Notes: generated by a model from the sequence alone, not told the origin. 64,000 nucleotides of DNA from Ursus arctos (GCF_023065955.2 NW_026622863.1:40716177-40780176), one strand, 5' to 3'. Shown: positions 39,591 through 51,983, numbered from the stretch's first letter. Program-made: numbers and translations.

Positions 39591-40289
39591 CAACATGTAA
39601 AATCCAAGAGATTTCATATGAGAATTCAGATTCCCTGCTATTCTTTAAATAGTGTGGGTAAGGTTTCCGCTTATGGCTACAATTGGGAAGCTTTCATCAG
39701 ACCAACACTCTTGCTAATAACAACTATACACCTTAAGATAACTGTGATTAATATGTCCGGGAGATGACAAGATGAGGATTTTGAACCTACATAGAAGAAT
39801 CAAATGGAAATACTAGAACTAAAAAATAAAATTTCTGAAATTGAGAATTCACTAGAAAGGGTAGCAAGCTATTAGACACAACAGAAAAGAGGATTAAGTA
39901 AGTAAAAGATGGGCCCACAGAAAAATATCTATACTGAAGCATGAAAAAAAAAAAAGATAGGAAAATACAGAAAAGAGTGTAAGAGACATATAAGATATGG
40001 TGAAAAGTTCTAACATTCCTGTAAATGGAGATTCAGAACCAAAGGAGAGACAGGAACATAAGTAACATTTTAAGACACTGAATGAAAACCTTCCAAAACT
40101 GATGAAAGACATCAAGCAACAAATTCAAGATGGCCTTCAAACCTGGTGCAGAATAAATATAAATGAAGCCACCCCTAGGCAAGTTATAGGAAAATGCTAC
40201 TGAAAACCAAAGAGGAAATAATAAAAATGGCCAGGGAGGAAAAAGATATATGCTTTCAAAGTAACAATCATAAGACCCTACATGGACTT

Positions 40290-40295
40290 TTAAAA

Positions 40296-40339
<44 letters not shown>

Positions 40340-40437
40340 GTAGGCTCCACACCCAGCATGGAGCCCAATGCAGGGCTTGAACTCATGACCCTGAGACCAA
40401 GACATGAGCTGAGATCATGATCCTACACTGACTTTTA
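40290..40437 (-). mobile_element. Old CanSINE remnant, minus strand, with (TTA)n expanded tail
   Basis: 40297-40337 is a run of about 14 ATT/TTA units. It is followed by 'aggctccacacccagcatgg' and 'cttgaactcatgaccctgag', the complement of an older SINE subtype. The head is missing. Confidence 0.75.
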
Positions 40438-40450
40438 AAAAGAAATGATG

Positions 40451-40690
40451 AGGGGCACCTGGGTGGCTCAGTCAGTAAGGTGTCTGGCTCTTGGTTTCAG
40501 CTTAGGTTATGACTGAGGGTCATGGTATTGAGCGCCCACTGGGCTCTGCACTCAGCAGGGAGTCTGCTTCTCTCCTTCTCCCTCTGCCCCTCCCCTCACA
40601 TGCTCTCTCTCTCTCTCTCTCTCTTTCTCCCTCTCTCTAAAATAAATAAATAAATCTTAAAAAATAAAAAAATAAAATAAATAAAAATAA
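40451..40690 (+). mobile_element. CanSINE, plus strand
   Basis: Head 'aggggcacctgggtggctca', (CT)n segment, long (AAAT)n tail. AAATGATG occurs on both sides. Confidence 0.9.
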
Positions 40691-41021
40691 ATGATGGAAG
40701 CTAGAAGACAAAGGAAAGCCACCTTCAAAGCACTAAAAGAAAATGACTACCAATCTAGAATTCTATATGTAGAGTTCTATATTCCACAATAAAAATACTC
40801 TTTAAAGATAGAGGCAAAAAATAAAGATATTTTCAGATGAAAACTGAGAGGATTTACCACAGCAGAGTACACTAAAAGTAATACTAAAGAGAATTCTTCA
40901 GGCAGCAGGAAAATGATCCCAAAAGGAAGCAAGGTAATGCAGGAATGAAAACTACCAAAGAGCAAATATGTGGGTAAAATTAAATGAGTATTTAGAGTGT
41001 TTAAAAATAATGTTTTGTGGG

Positions 41022-41179
41022 GGCGCCTTTGGCTCAGGTCATGACCCCAGGCTCCTGGGATCAAGCCCCACATTGGGCTCCCTGCTCAGCAGGAGGCCTG
41101 CTTCTCCCTCTTCCACTCCCCTTGCTTGTGTTCCCTCTCTCACTGTGTCTCTGTCAAATAAATAAAATCTTTAAAAAAA
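41022..41179 (+). mobile_element. CanSINE with internal 5' deletion, plus strand
   Basis: The head 'gggggcgcc' joins directly to 'tttggctcaggtcatg', so about 30 bp carrying the pol III A-box region is missing. Flanks AATAATGTTTTGTGGGG and AATAATATCTTGTGGGG are a diverged target duplication. Confidence 0.88.
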
Positions 41180-41449
41180 ATAATATCTTGTGGGGTTTAA
41201 AATATATTTAAAATAAAAATACCTGATAGTAAGAGCACGACAGTTGAAAGGGGAACAAATGGAGCTAAAAAGTTATAAGGTCTCTACATTATCTAGGAAA
41301 TGGTACAAGTACGAATTTATATTATATTCTAATGAGTGAGAATTAATTTTGTAATCTCTGGAGAAAATAATAAAAGAATGCATATCTAATAAAGTAATAG
41401 AGGGGAAAATGAGATAATTAAAAAATATTCGGTGAAAAAATATACTTAG

Positions 41450-41745
41450 TGAATCCAGTACTATGTTGAATAAAAGTTGTGAGAGTGGATACCCTTGTCT
41501 TGTTCCTGACCTTAGGGGGAAAGCTCTCAATTCTTCACCACTGAATATCATATTCACCGTGGGTTTTCATATATGGTCTTTGTTGAGGGCTTTTATCATG
41601 AATGGATGTTGTACTTTGTCAAATGCTTTTTCTGCATCTATTGAAATGATCGTATGGTTTTTAACCTTTCTCTAATTAATGTGATATATTACATTGATTG
41701 ATTTGCAAATATTGAACGACTCTTGCCTCCGAGGAATAAATCCCA
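41450..41745 (-). mobile_element. Inverted L1 ORF2 segment
   Basis: The plus strand is the complement of L1 ORF2 ('ttgagggcttttatcatgaa', 'ctttttctgcatctattgaa', 'acattgattgatttgcaaat'). It is flanked by L1 in plus orientation. It is either an inversion or a separate insertion. Confidence 0.75.
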
Positions 41746-42621
41746 TTCTCAAGTACCAGAAATCAATTAGATAGAAAACAAAACTACAATAAACAAAACC
41801 AATAAACCCAAAGTTGGTTCTTTAAAAGATGAATGAGATTGATAAAACCCTAGCAAGACTAATCAAGAAAAAAACAGGAAGAAGGCCTAAATAATAAATA
41901 CTAGTAATGAAAAAAGAGATTACTACAGATCTTACAGGCATAAAAAGATAAACAGATGATATTAAAAACAACTTTTGGCCAAAACCTTTAAAAATTTATA
42001 TAAAAAGGATAAATTCATTGAAAAACTTAACAGCACTGGCACAAGAAAATATCTGAACTGTTCTATATTTATAATGAAAGAAACTGAATCTGTAATTAAA
42101 AACCTATGCACAAAAAACTGTCTAATGCCAGAAAGCTTTACCACTGAATTCTTCCAAATATTTCTTAGAAATTAGGAAATGGCATCAATCTTTCAAAATC
42201 TTTCCAGAAATATAAAAAGATGAAACACTTCCAAACTTCTATGAGGCCTGCATCACCTTAATACCAAAACCATATAAGGTTATTACAACTAAGGAAAGTA
42301 TCAGGCCAATCTCTGTCATGAACAAGGACACAATATCCTAAACAAAATATTAGCAAATTTCCTCTAATGATAAACAAAAATAATAAATAACATGACCACA
42401 TTGGGTTTATCCCAGGAAGGCAAGGTTGGTTTTACATATGAACACAATAAATGAAATTCACCATATTATCATAGTAAAGGAGAAAAACCATATTATCATC
42501 TCAGTAGATGCAGAAAATGCATTTAATAAAATTCAACACTCATTCATGGATCAAAACTTTTGGAAAACTAGTAATAAAAGGGAATTTTATTAATAGTTTT
42601 TCTATTAAAAACCTAGGGCAG

Positions 42622-42814
42622 GGGCACCTGGGTGGCACAGCGGTTAAGCGTCTGCCTTCGGCTCAGGGCGTGATCCGGGCGATCTGGGATCGAGCCCCAC
42701 ATCAGGCTCTTCCTCTATGAGCCTGCTTCTTCCTCTCCCACTCCCCCTGCTTGTGTTCCCTCTTTCACTGGCTGTCTCTATCTCTGTCAAATAAATAAAT
42801 AAAATCTTAAAAAA
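42622..42814 (+). mobile_element. Young CanSINE, plus strand
   Basis: Head 'ggcacctgggtggcacagcg', near-consensus. A perfect 15-bp target duplication AAAAACCTAGGGCAG lies at 42607-42621 and 42815-42829. Confidence 0.95.
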
Positions 42815-42962
42815 AAAAACCTAGGGCAGTATTATTTACTAGTGAAATATTAAGAACAACATAAGTATGTCTGCCATCAACTTCTCTAGTCAGCATTTTA
42901 TTGGACGTAAGTGAATTTAGCAAAATAATTTGATACAAAATCATATACAAATGCCAAATATA

Positions 42963-43155
42963 GGGACACCTGGGTGGCTCATTTGGTTAAGCATCTGCCT
43001 TTGGATTGGGTCATGATCCTGGGGTCCTGGGATTGAGTCCTGCATTGGGCTCTTTGCTCAGCGGGGAGCCTGCTTCTCCCTCTACCTGCCACTCCCCCTG
43101 CTTGTGTGTTCTCTCTCTCTCTGACAAATAAATAAATAAAATCTTAAAAAAAAAA
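42963..43155 (+). mobile_element. CanSINE, plus strand
   Basis: Flanked by CAAATGCCAAATATA (42948-42962) and CAAATACCAAATATA (43156-43170), a one-mismatch target duplication. Confidence 0.93.
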
Positions 43156-45223
43156 CAAATACCAAATATATTTTTATAGACCAACAACAAACAATTAGAA
43201 GATGAAATTTAAAAAATACAATTTGTCTCTCTAGTTGCCCCTCCAAAGCTAACAGGCATGTGTTCCAGCCCGGCACTCACCTGCAACCCTGCTAAAGCTG
43301 ATGAGTGCACCCAGTCCTGTGCTCCCCTCCTGCCTCATGAAAGTTAGCAGGTACACACAATTGACACAGGGGATCCTCCCTTGATTGCCTGGTTCTGGTG
43401 GCTGGTTGGGGTGTGTGTGTGTGAGGATTTGTGTTTCTGGGCTCCGTGGGACTGAAACAAATGGAGAGACAGTTCTTGGCAGGCTACTATCCCCAGGGCA
43501 CTCCACAGACAGCAGAATGAAACACATCACAGTCTTCCTGTGAAAAAGACCTATTTACTCATCCTAGAGATTTAGCCTGAGGGCCAGGCTTCTAGTTTGC
43601 CATACATCTAGAGGCTATGATGGAGTTCTCAGGGAATGTAGGGCAAGGGACACCAACTATTTGCTCTCCCTTGGTCTCACTACAGTTCACTGTTACCTCC
43701 AAGAAAAGAGCTTATATACTCACCTGGAGCCCCAATTATCAGTACTCTCACAGAAGGGACACCTTCAGATCACCTAGTCTAGAGATCAGCAGGGTTACAA
43801 TTGCAATCTGATAGGACTCTATAAATTTGCATAATTTAAAAGCTGCTGCCAGAGGGTCTGGCTTTCAATCAGCCAGAAACCAGGTGCTGACTGAATTCCT
43901 CACTTTGAAACTCTGACAGGTCTTGGCACACCCTCAACAACTGGGACCTATTGAGATTAATTCAGGCTGCTTGGACATTCACAAAGGTATGACAGAAAAC
44001 CAAGAACTAGGACAAGGTTGAATGATAAAGGTTCATCTCCTACACATTCAAGACTGGGAGAGGTAGCTGTTTCACCTAATACACAGAAACAGACACAGAT
44101 AGTTGAGCAAGATGAGGAAACAGAAGAGTTTGTTCCAAATGAAGGAACAAGATAAAACTTCAGAAAAAAATAAAATAGAGACAATTAATTTACCTGATAG
44201 AGTAAGAGTTCAAAGTAATGGTCATAAAGATATTCAGGAGAAGAATGGATGAACACAGTGAGAACTTCAACCAAAAAAAAAAAATTAATTAATAAAATCT
44301 AAGAAAGTACCAAACAGAACCCACAGAACTGTAAACAATAACTCAGCTGAAAATACACTAGAGGGGTAGAGAGGTTCAACAGCAGACTAGATGAAACAGA
44401 AGAAAAGATCAGTGATCTGGAAGACAGGGCAGTGGAACTCACACAAACAGAGCAGCAAAAAGAAAAAAAAAAGAATTCCAAAAAAGTAAAGATAGCTTAA
44501 GGGACCTACAGGGCAATATCAAACAAAATAATATTCATATTATAGGAGCCTCAGAAGGAGAAGAGAGAGAGAAGGGAGAAGAAAACTTATTTGAAGAAAT
44601 AATGGCTGAAAACTTCCTTAAACACACATCCAGATCCAGGAGTCCCAGAGAATTAAAAAAAAAAAAATAGATGAGCCCAAAGAGATCCACACAAGACACA
44701 TTTATAACTACAATGTCAAAAGTTAAAAATAAAGAGAGACTTTCAAAAGCAGTGAGAGAAAAACAACTTGTTACATACAAGGGGACCCCCCCCCCAATAA
44801 CACTATCAGCAGATTTTTCAGCAGAAATGTTACAGGACAGAAGAGAGTGGCATAATATATTCAAAATGTTGAAATGAAAAAACTTCCAACCAAGAATACT
44901 CTACCTGGAAGGGTTATCATCTAAAACCAAAGGAGAGAAAAAAGAGTTTTCCAGACAAGCAGAAGTTAAAGAAGTTCATTGCCGTTAAACCAGCCTTATG
45001 AGAAATGTTAAAAGAAGTAAAAATCTCACTGGTAAAGATAGGTATATAGTAAAGGTAGTGGATTAATCACAGAGCTAGTATGAAGGTTAAAAGACAAAAT
45101 TAGCAAAAACAACTGTACTCATAATAATTAGTTAAGGGATACACAAAAATAAAAAGATGTAGAATGTGACATCAAAAACATAAAATGGAAGTAAAAATGC
45201 AGAGTTTTAGAATGTGTTCAGCT

Positions 45224-45354
45224 GGGGTGTCTGGGTGGCTCAATCAGTTAAGCATCTGCCTTTGGGCTCAGGTCATGATCCCAGGGTCCAGGGATTGAGT
45301 CCCTCATGGGGTTCCTAGCTCAGTGGGGAGTCTGCTTCTCCCTCACCCTGCACG

Positions 45355-45391
<37 letters not shown>

Positions 45392-45428
45392 AAGTAAATA
45401 AATCTGAAAAAAGTTAAAGAAAAAAAAA
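45224..45428 (+). mobile_element. CanSINE, plus strand, in L1
   Basis: Head 'ggggtgtctgggtggctcaa', (CT)n run. AGAATGTGTTCAGCT (45209-45223) and AGAACGTGTTCAACT (45429-45443) flank it. Confidence 0.92.
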
Positions 45429-45737
45429 AGAACGTGTTCAACTTAGCTTGCTATCACTTAAAATAGACTAATATATATATATGCCATTATATGTGAAGCT
45501 CATGGTAAACACAAAGCAAAAACCATATATTAGATACACAAAAGATGAGAAAGGAACCTAATCATAACACTAAAGAAAGTTATCAAACCACAAGGGAAGA
45601 GGGCAAGAGAAGAATAAAGGAACAGAGAGGAACTACAAAACAGCCAGAAAACAATGAACAAAATGGGAATAAGTATAGACCTATCAATAATTATTTTAAA
45701 TCATTAAATGGACTAAATTCTCCAGTCAAAAGACATA

Positions 45738-45929
45738 GGGGGTGCCTGAGTGGCTCAGTCAGTTAAGTATCCAACTCTTGATTTCAGCTCAGGTCACGAT
45801 TCAGGGTTGAGATCAAACCCTGTGTTGGGCTCTGCCCTGGGTGGGGAGTCTGCTTAAGATTCTCTCTCCCTTGCCTTCTGCCCTTCCCCTGCTCTCTCTC
45901 TCTCTCTATTGTCTCTTAAAAAAAAAAAA
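45738..45929 (+). mobile_element. CanSINE, plus strand, in L1
   Basis: Head 'gggggtgcctgagtggctca', CT-rich 3' part and A-rich tail. Confidence 0.9.
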
Positions 45930-46137
45930 TACATAGAGTGGCTGCATGGATTTAAAAAAAGAAAAAAACCCGGATCCATTTATATGCTGCCTATAAGAGA
46001 CTCACTTCAGATGTAAAGTTACATACAAACTGAAAGTGAAGGGATAAAAAAAAGATGTTTCATGCAAATGAAAACAAACAAACAAAAGGCTGGTAGCTAT
46101 ACTTATATCAGACAAAATAGATTTTACAATAAAGACT

Positions 46138-46324
46138 GGGACACCTGGGGGGCTCAGTTGGTTAAGGGTCTGCCTTCAGCTCAGGTCATGATCTCAAGGT
46201 CCTGGAGTTGAGCCCTGTACTGGGCTCCCTGCTCAGCGGGAAGTCTGCTTCTCCCTCTCCCTCTGCCTACCCCCTTTTTATGCTCTCTCTTTCTCAAATA
46301 AAAAAATAAAATCTTTTTTAAAAA
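46138..46324 (+). mobile_element. CanSINE, plus strand, in L1
   Basis: Head 'gggacacctggggggctcag', A-rich tail ending in 'aaaataaaatcttttttaaa'. Confidence 0.9.
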
Positions 46325-47235
46325 GAGCGCAATAAAAGAGTAAGATGGCATTACATAATGATAAAGAGTTCAATCCAACAAGATATAACAACTGTAAATA
46401 TTAATGCACTCAATATAGGAGCACCTAAATATGTAAAGCAAATATTAACAAGAAGAAACTGACAGTAAAACAATAGTAGGGGACTTTAATATGCTACTTA
46501 TATCAATGGATTGATCATTCAGACAGAAAATCAATAAGGAAACATCAGCATTAAATGACACATTAGACAAGATGGACTTAATAGATATGTAACAGAACAT
46601 TCCATCCGAAGCAGTAGAATACACATTCTTCTTAAGTGCACATGGAACATTCTCTAGGATAGATTAAACGTTAGGCCACAAAACAAGTCTCAATAAATTA
46701 AAGACGATTGAAATCATATCAGGCATCTTTTCCAACTACAATAGTATGAAACTAGAAATCAATTACAAGAAGAAAACTGGAAAAACTCACAAATATGTAG
46801 AGATTAAACAATATGCTACTGAACAATCAAAGTGTCAATGAAGAAATGAAAGGAGAAATAAAAAAAAACACCTTGAGACAAATGGAAATACAACATATCA
46901 AAATCTATGGGATATAGAAAAAGCAGTTCTAAGAGGAAAGTGCATAGTGATACAAGTCTACCTCAAGAAAAAAGAAGAATCTCAAATAAGCAACCTAATT
47001 TTATACCTAAAGGACCTAGTAGAAGGAAGGAAATAATAAAGTTCAAGGCAGAAAGAAATGAAATGGAAACTAAACAGTGGAAAAGATCAACATAACTGAG
47101 AGCTGGTTCTTAGAAAAGATAAAAATGACAAACTTTTAGCTAGACTCACTAAGAAAAAAGTGAAAGAGTTCAAATAAATAAAATCAGAAATGTAAGAGGA
47201 AAAGTTATAACTTATAACACAAAAATATAAAGGAT

Positions 47236-47437
47236 GGGGCGCCTGGGTGGTATGATCAGTTAAGCGTCTGACTCTTGGTTTTGGCTCAGGTAATGACGTC
47301 AGGGTTGTGAGACTGAGCCCCACATGGGGCTCCACACACAGTGTAGAGTCTGCTGAAGATTCTCTGCCCCTCTCCCTCTGCCCTTCCCACTTGTGCACAC
47401 TCTATCTAAAATAAACGAATAAATCTTTAAAATTTAT
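47236..47437 (+). mobile_element. CanSINE, plus strand, in L1 ORF2
   Basis: Head 'ggggcgcctgggtggtatga'. Flanked by ATATAAAGGAT on both sides (ending 47235 and 47448). Confidence 0.92.
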
Positions 47438-47744
47438 ATATAAAGGATCATAAGAGATTACTGTGAATAATTATACGCCAACAAATTGGAAAACCAAGAG
47501 GAAACAGATAAATTTTTAGAAATATAAAATCTTCCAAGACTGGATCATAAAGAAACAGAAAACCCAAAAAGACTGATTACTAGTATGGAGATTGAATCAG
47601 TAACCTAAAACCTCCAAAAAACAAATGTCCAGGACTAGACAGTTTCGCTGGTGAATTCCACCAGTCAAAGAAGATTTAATACTTATCTTTCTCAAACTCT
47701 TGCAAAATATTAAAGAGGAGGGAATGCTTTCAAATTTAGTTTTG

Positions 47745-47882
47745 GAGAAGAAGAAGGAGAGGAAGGGGGAGGAGGGGGAGGAGGAAGTGGTTGGAGGGGG
47801 AGGAGGAGAAGGAGGAGAGGATGGAATGGAAGAAGGAAGGAAGAAAGAAAAGAAGGGAGGGAGGAAGAAAGAAAGAAAAGTA
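47745..47882. repeat. Polypurine (GGA/GAA)n tract
   Basis: About 138 nt almost purely of G and A on the plus strand, with only a few T, inside L1 ORF2. It is probably an expansion of a short purine run. Confidence 0.9.
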
Positions 47883-49021
47883 ATTACAGGCTAATCTGAT
47901 GAACACAGATGCAAAAATCCTCAAGAAATTCAACAATACATTAAGAGGATTATAAACCATGATCGTGTGAGATCTATTCCAGGGATGCAAGGATGATGTA
48001 ACATCCACAAATCAATCGATGTAATACACTACATTAACAAAATGAAGGATAAAAGTCATATGATTATCTCAGTAGATACAGAAAAAGCATTTGACAAAAT
48101 TCAACATCCATTTATAATAAAAATTCTCAAAGTGTGTATAGAGGGAATGTACCTCAACATAACAACGACCATACATGACAAGCCCACAGTTAACATCATA
48201 GTCAATGGTGAAAAGCTAAAAGTTTTCCTCTAAGATCAGGAACAAGACAAAGATGCCCACTCTCACCACTTTTACTCAACATAGTATTGAAAATCCTAGA
48301 CAGAGCAATTAGACGAGAAAAAGAAGTAAGACATCCAACTTGGAAAGTAAGAAGTAAAACTATCACTACTTGTGGATAATACAGTTTTATATATAGAAAA
48401 CCCTAAATACTCCACAAAAAAAGTGTTAAACAAATCCAGTAAAGTTGTAGGGTACAAAATCAATGTACAAAGATCAGTTGCCTTTCCATACATTAACTAT
48501 TATTAGAGAAATTAAGATGACCCCATTTACAACAAAAAGAATAAACTATATAGGAATAAATTTAACCCAGGAGGTGAAAAACTTGTACACAGAAAACTAT
48601 AAGTCACTGATGAAAGAAATTGAAGGAGACACCAATAAATAGAAAGATATTCTGTGCTCATGGAATTGGAAGAATTAATATTATTAAAATGTCCATATTA
48701 CCCAAAGCAATCTATAGATTCAAGGCAATCCCTACCAAAATTCCAATAGAATTTTTTGCAGAAATAGAACAAATAATTCTAAAATTTGTCTGGAACCCCA
48801 AAGGCCCCAAATAACCATAGTAAACTTGAGAAAGAACAAAGCTGGAGGCATCAAACTCCCTGATTTCAAACTATATTACATGGCTTAGTAATCAAAATAG
48901 CGCAGTATTGGCATAAAAATAGACACATAGATCAATAGAACAGAACAGAGAGCCCAGAAATAAACTCACGTGTATACGGTTAATTAATTTATGATAAAGG
49001 ATCAAGAATACACAATAAGGA

Positions 49022-49267
49022 GGGGTGCCTGGGTGGCTCAGTCAGTTAGACGTTTGCCTTTGGCTCGGGTCATGGTCCCAGGGTCCAGGGATCAAGCCCT
49101 GCGTTGAGCTCCTTGCTCGCTGGAGAGCCTGCTTCTCTCTCTCCCTCTGCCTGCTGCTCCCCCTGCTTGTGCTCTCTCTGTCAAATAAATAATTAAAATC
49201 TTTTTTTTAAAAAAAGGGAAAAGCTGATAAATTGGACTTCATCAAAATTAAAAAAACTTTTAAAAAA
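49022..49267 (+). mobile_element. CanSINE with an attached L1-derived 3' segment
   Basis: The SINE body and its A-rich end run to about 49215. It is followed by about 45 nt of L1 ORF2-like sequence ('gataaattggacttcatcaa') and a second A-rich end. The target duplication AGAATACACAATAAGGA (49005-49021) and AGAATATACAATGAGGA (49268-49284) encloses both parts. This suggests a SINE 3' transduction. Confidence 0.75.
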
Positions 49268-49745
49268 AGAATATACAATGAGGAAATGACAGTCTCTTTA
49301 ATAAATGGTGTTGGAAAAAACTGGACAGCTACATGCAAAAGAATGAAACTAGACCTCTATGTTACACCATACACAAAAATGAACTCAAATGGATTAAAGA
49401 CTTAAATATAAGACCTAAAACCATAAAACTCCTAGAAGAAAACATAGGCAGTTAGCTCTTTGACCTTGGTCTTGGCAACAAATCTTCGGATGAGACTCCA
49501 AAAGCAAAGGCAGCAAAAGTGAAAATAAACAAGTGGGACTACATTAAGCTAAGATGTTCTGCACGCCAAAGAAAACCGTTGAATTGAAAAGGCAACCTAC
49601 TGAATAAGAGAAAATATTTGAAAAATATTTTTCCGATAAGGGGTTAATATCCAAAATACATAAAGAATTTATACAACTCAATAGCAAAACAAAACAAAAC
49701 CAAAAAAACCCAAACCCACATAATCCAATTTAAAAATGGACAGAG

Positions 49746-49955
49746 GGGCGCCTGGGTGGCACAGCGGTTAGGCGTCTGCCTTCGGCTCAGGGCGTGATCC
49801 CGGCGTTATGGGATCGAGCCCCACATCAGGCTCCTCTGCTGTGAGCCTGCTTCTTCCTCTCCCACTCCCCCTGCTTGTGTTCCCTCTCTCGCTGGCTGTC
49901 TCTATCTCTGTTGAATAAATAAATAAAATCTTTAAAAAAAATAAAAATAAAAAAT
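49746..49955 (+). mobile_element. Young CanSINE, plus strand, in L1
   Basis: Near-consensus copy. A perfect 14-bp target duplication AAAAATGGACAGAG lies at 49732-49745 and 49956-49969. Confidence 0.95.
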
Positions 49956-50880
49956 AAAAATGGACAGAGCATCTGAAAAGATATTTTTCCAAAGAAGACA
50001 TACATATGGCTAACAGGCACATGAACAGGCACAGGCTTTCACGAATCGTCAGGGAAATTCAAATCGAACCCACAATGAGATATCACATTACACCTGTTAG
50101 AATGGTTATTATTTAAAAGATAAGAAGTAAGTGTTGGTGAGAATGTGGAGAAAAAGCAACCCTGGTGCACTGTTGGTGGGAATGCAAACTGGTGCAGCCA
50201 CAATGGAAAACAGTAGGAAGGTTCATCAAAAAATATAAAATAGAACTACCATATGATCCAGCAATTCCACCTCTGGGAACTTATCTGAAGAAAATGAAAA
50301 CACTAATTTGAAAAGATAGATGTATCCTTATGTTCAGTGCAGCATTATTCACAATGGCCAAGATACAGAAACAACCTAAATGCCCATCAATGGATGGATG
50401 GATACTGAAGACAGAGTATATACGCGCAGCAGACTACTATCAGTCATTAAAAAAGAATGAAATCCTGCCATTTGCGATACTATGGATGGACCTGGAGGGC
50501 ATTATGCTAGGTGAAATAATCAGACAGAAAGACAAATACCATACGATTCCACTTATAACGGAATCTAAAAAACTAAACAAATGAACAAACAAAATAGATA
50601 CGAAGAACAGATTGTTGGTGGCCAGAGGGGAGGAAGGTTGAGGGGTGGGTGGAATGGGTCAAGGGAGTCAAGAGGGGCAAACTTCCAGTGATAAAATAAA
50701 TAAATGGAGATGTAACGCACAACATGGTGACAAAGGTCTATAATATTTTATTGCATATTTGAAAGTTTTTAAGAGAGTAGATCTTAAAAGTCTTTATGGC
50801 AAGAAAATTTTTTTTATAATTTTGTATGGTGATGGATGGTATTGTGGTCACTATTTCACAGTGTATAGAAATCTTGAATC

Positions 50881-50996
50881 ATTACGTTGTATACCTGAAA
50901 CTAATATAATATCATATTTCAATTATACTTCCCTATATATGGTGGGGATGTTTAACTGAAATATAAGATATATTAGTTTCAGGTGTACAACGTAAT
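50881..50996. repeat. Inverted repeat at the L1 3' end
   Basis: 50881-50908 and 50969-50996 are inverted copies over 28 nt with one mismatch, separated by 60 nt. The right arm looks like a second L1 3' end in reverse orientation. Confidence 0.8.
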
Positions 50997-51202
50997 ATAT
51001 AATAATATAATAGATTATAATGATTAGTAAAATATATATTGTGTGTGGTATTTATAATATATATCTGTGACTTGAATCAGATTTTAATATCAGGTATATT
51101 AAAATTTTGTTAGTAGTCAAAACACTGTTTACAACCTTGGATTATTTTATTTCATGTACCAACTTATTAAATCACGCATTACATCCGTAAAAAAGACAAT
51201 TT

Positions 51203-51590
51203 ATAATAGCATGAAAAATCAATTACTCAGGAATAAATATAATAAAATATATCTAAGATCTCTATATTAATAACTGTACATTACTGGGAGAAATTAAACA
51301 AAGCCTAAATAATGGGAATATTTATGATGTTCATGGAGGGGAAGTGTGAATATTGTTAATATATTGATTCTACCCAAATTGATCTTTAGATCCAATGAAG
51401 TCCCAATTTATTAAAAAATATGACTGGGGGGATGGAAACAAGAAGCTGATTTCAAAATGTTTATACAAAAGGCCAAGCAAGAATAATCAAGACAATCTTG
51501 AAGAACAAAGTCAGAAAATCTATACTGCCGGATATCATGACTTATAATAAAGGTATAGTAATAAAAATACTATGGCATTGGTGCAAGGAT
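51203..51590 (+). mobile_element. Continuation of the old L1 split at 43210
   Basis: ORF2-like sequence ('attactcaggaataaatata', 'aagaacaaagtcagaaaatc', 'ctatggcattggtgcaagga') follows directly in L1 order from 43210. It ends about 400 bp 3' of the FAM187B exon 1 donor. Confidence 0.75.
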
Positions 51591-51699
51591 GGATAGACAA
51601 ATTGTATCCGTCAGAGTCCAACGAAGAGACAGAAACTACACTAGTGATGATGTTGGCATGAATAAGGAACAAAGTGTCTTGGTCTCTAGGTTTTACATT

Positions 51700-51815
51700 T
51701 GGTCACTCCTAAATATCAGGAGCCTGGGAGAGCAGGGGCTAAACCTTTTTGGTCACCACTGTGTCCCCAGCATCACCTGCCCAGGGCATAAACAGTTCCT
51801 ACTGAATGAACATCT
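51700..51815 (-). repeat. L2 3'-end fragment, minus strand
   Basis: 'caccactgtgtccccagcat' and 'cctactgaatgaacatctga' are the complement of an L2 3' end. Confidence 0.55.
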
Positions 51816-51983
51816 GAACAAGCCAGGGAAGAGAACCCTTCCTAGACAGACTGACCATGATGGCTTATGGGCTGGGAGATAGAGCCTGTGTTTCCGTTGG
51901 AAGGCAAACTCCTTCCCCAGGTGGGCATAGGAAACAAAGCCTAGCGAGAGTCAAAGGCAGGGCGGATGCCCTGGTCCATTTAC

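Larger units (their letters stand above)
39591..43210 (+). mobile_element. Old L1, 5' part (ORF1 to mid ORF2), plus strand, split by a younger L1
   Basis: ORF1-like sequence (39790-40130, 40690-40990) and ORF2-like sequence (41746-42600, 42830-43210) are both heavily mutated. They are interrupted by CanSINEs and by an inverted ORF2 segment at 41450-41745. The continuation resumes at 51203 ('ataatagcatgaaaaatcaa'), after the younger L1. Confidence 0.75.
43225..51188 (+). mobile_element. Near-full-length L1, plus strand, inserted in an older L1
   Basis: 5'UTR is about 43225-44180. ORF1 is about 44190-44990; the frame 44671-44877 keeps the ORF1p C-terminal pattern 'LSADFSAEMLQDRREWHNIF'. An inter-ORF region follows, then ORF2 at about 46360-50600; the frame 48042-48233 keeps the reverse-transcriptase segment '[15 protein letters not shown]'. 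The 3'UTR follows, with a further 0.2 kb AT-rich tail of uncertain origin. The FADD-type catalytic segment is degraded at about 48365. Flanks AAAAAATACAATTT (43211-43224) and AAAAAAGACAATTT (51189-51202) form a 13/14 target duplication. Stops, frameshifts, six CanSINEs and a polypurine expansion make it inactive. Confidence 0.8.

Noticed and set aside
43225..51188. L1 as a retrotransposition-competent element
   Set aside because: Stops, frameshifts, six SINE insertions and a degraded RT catalytic segment rule this out.
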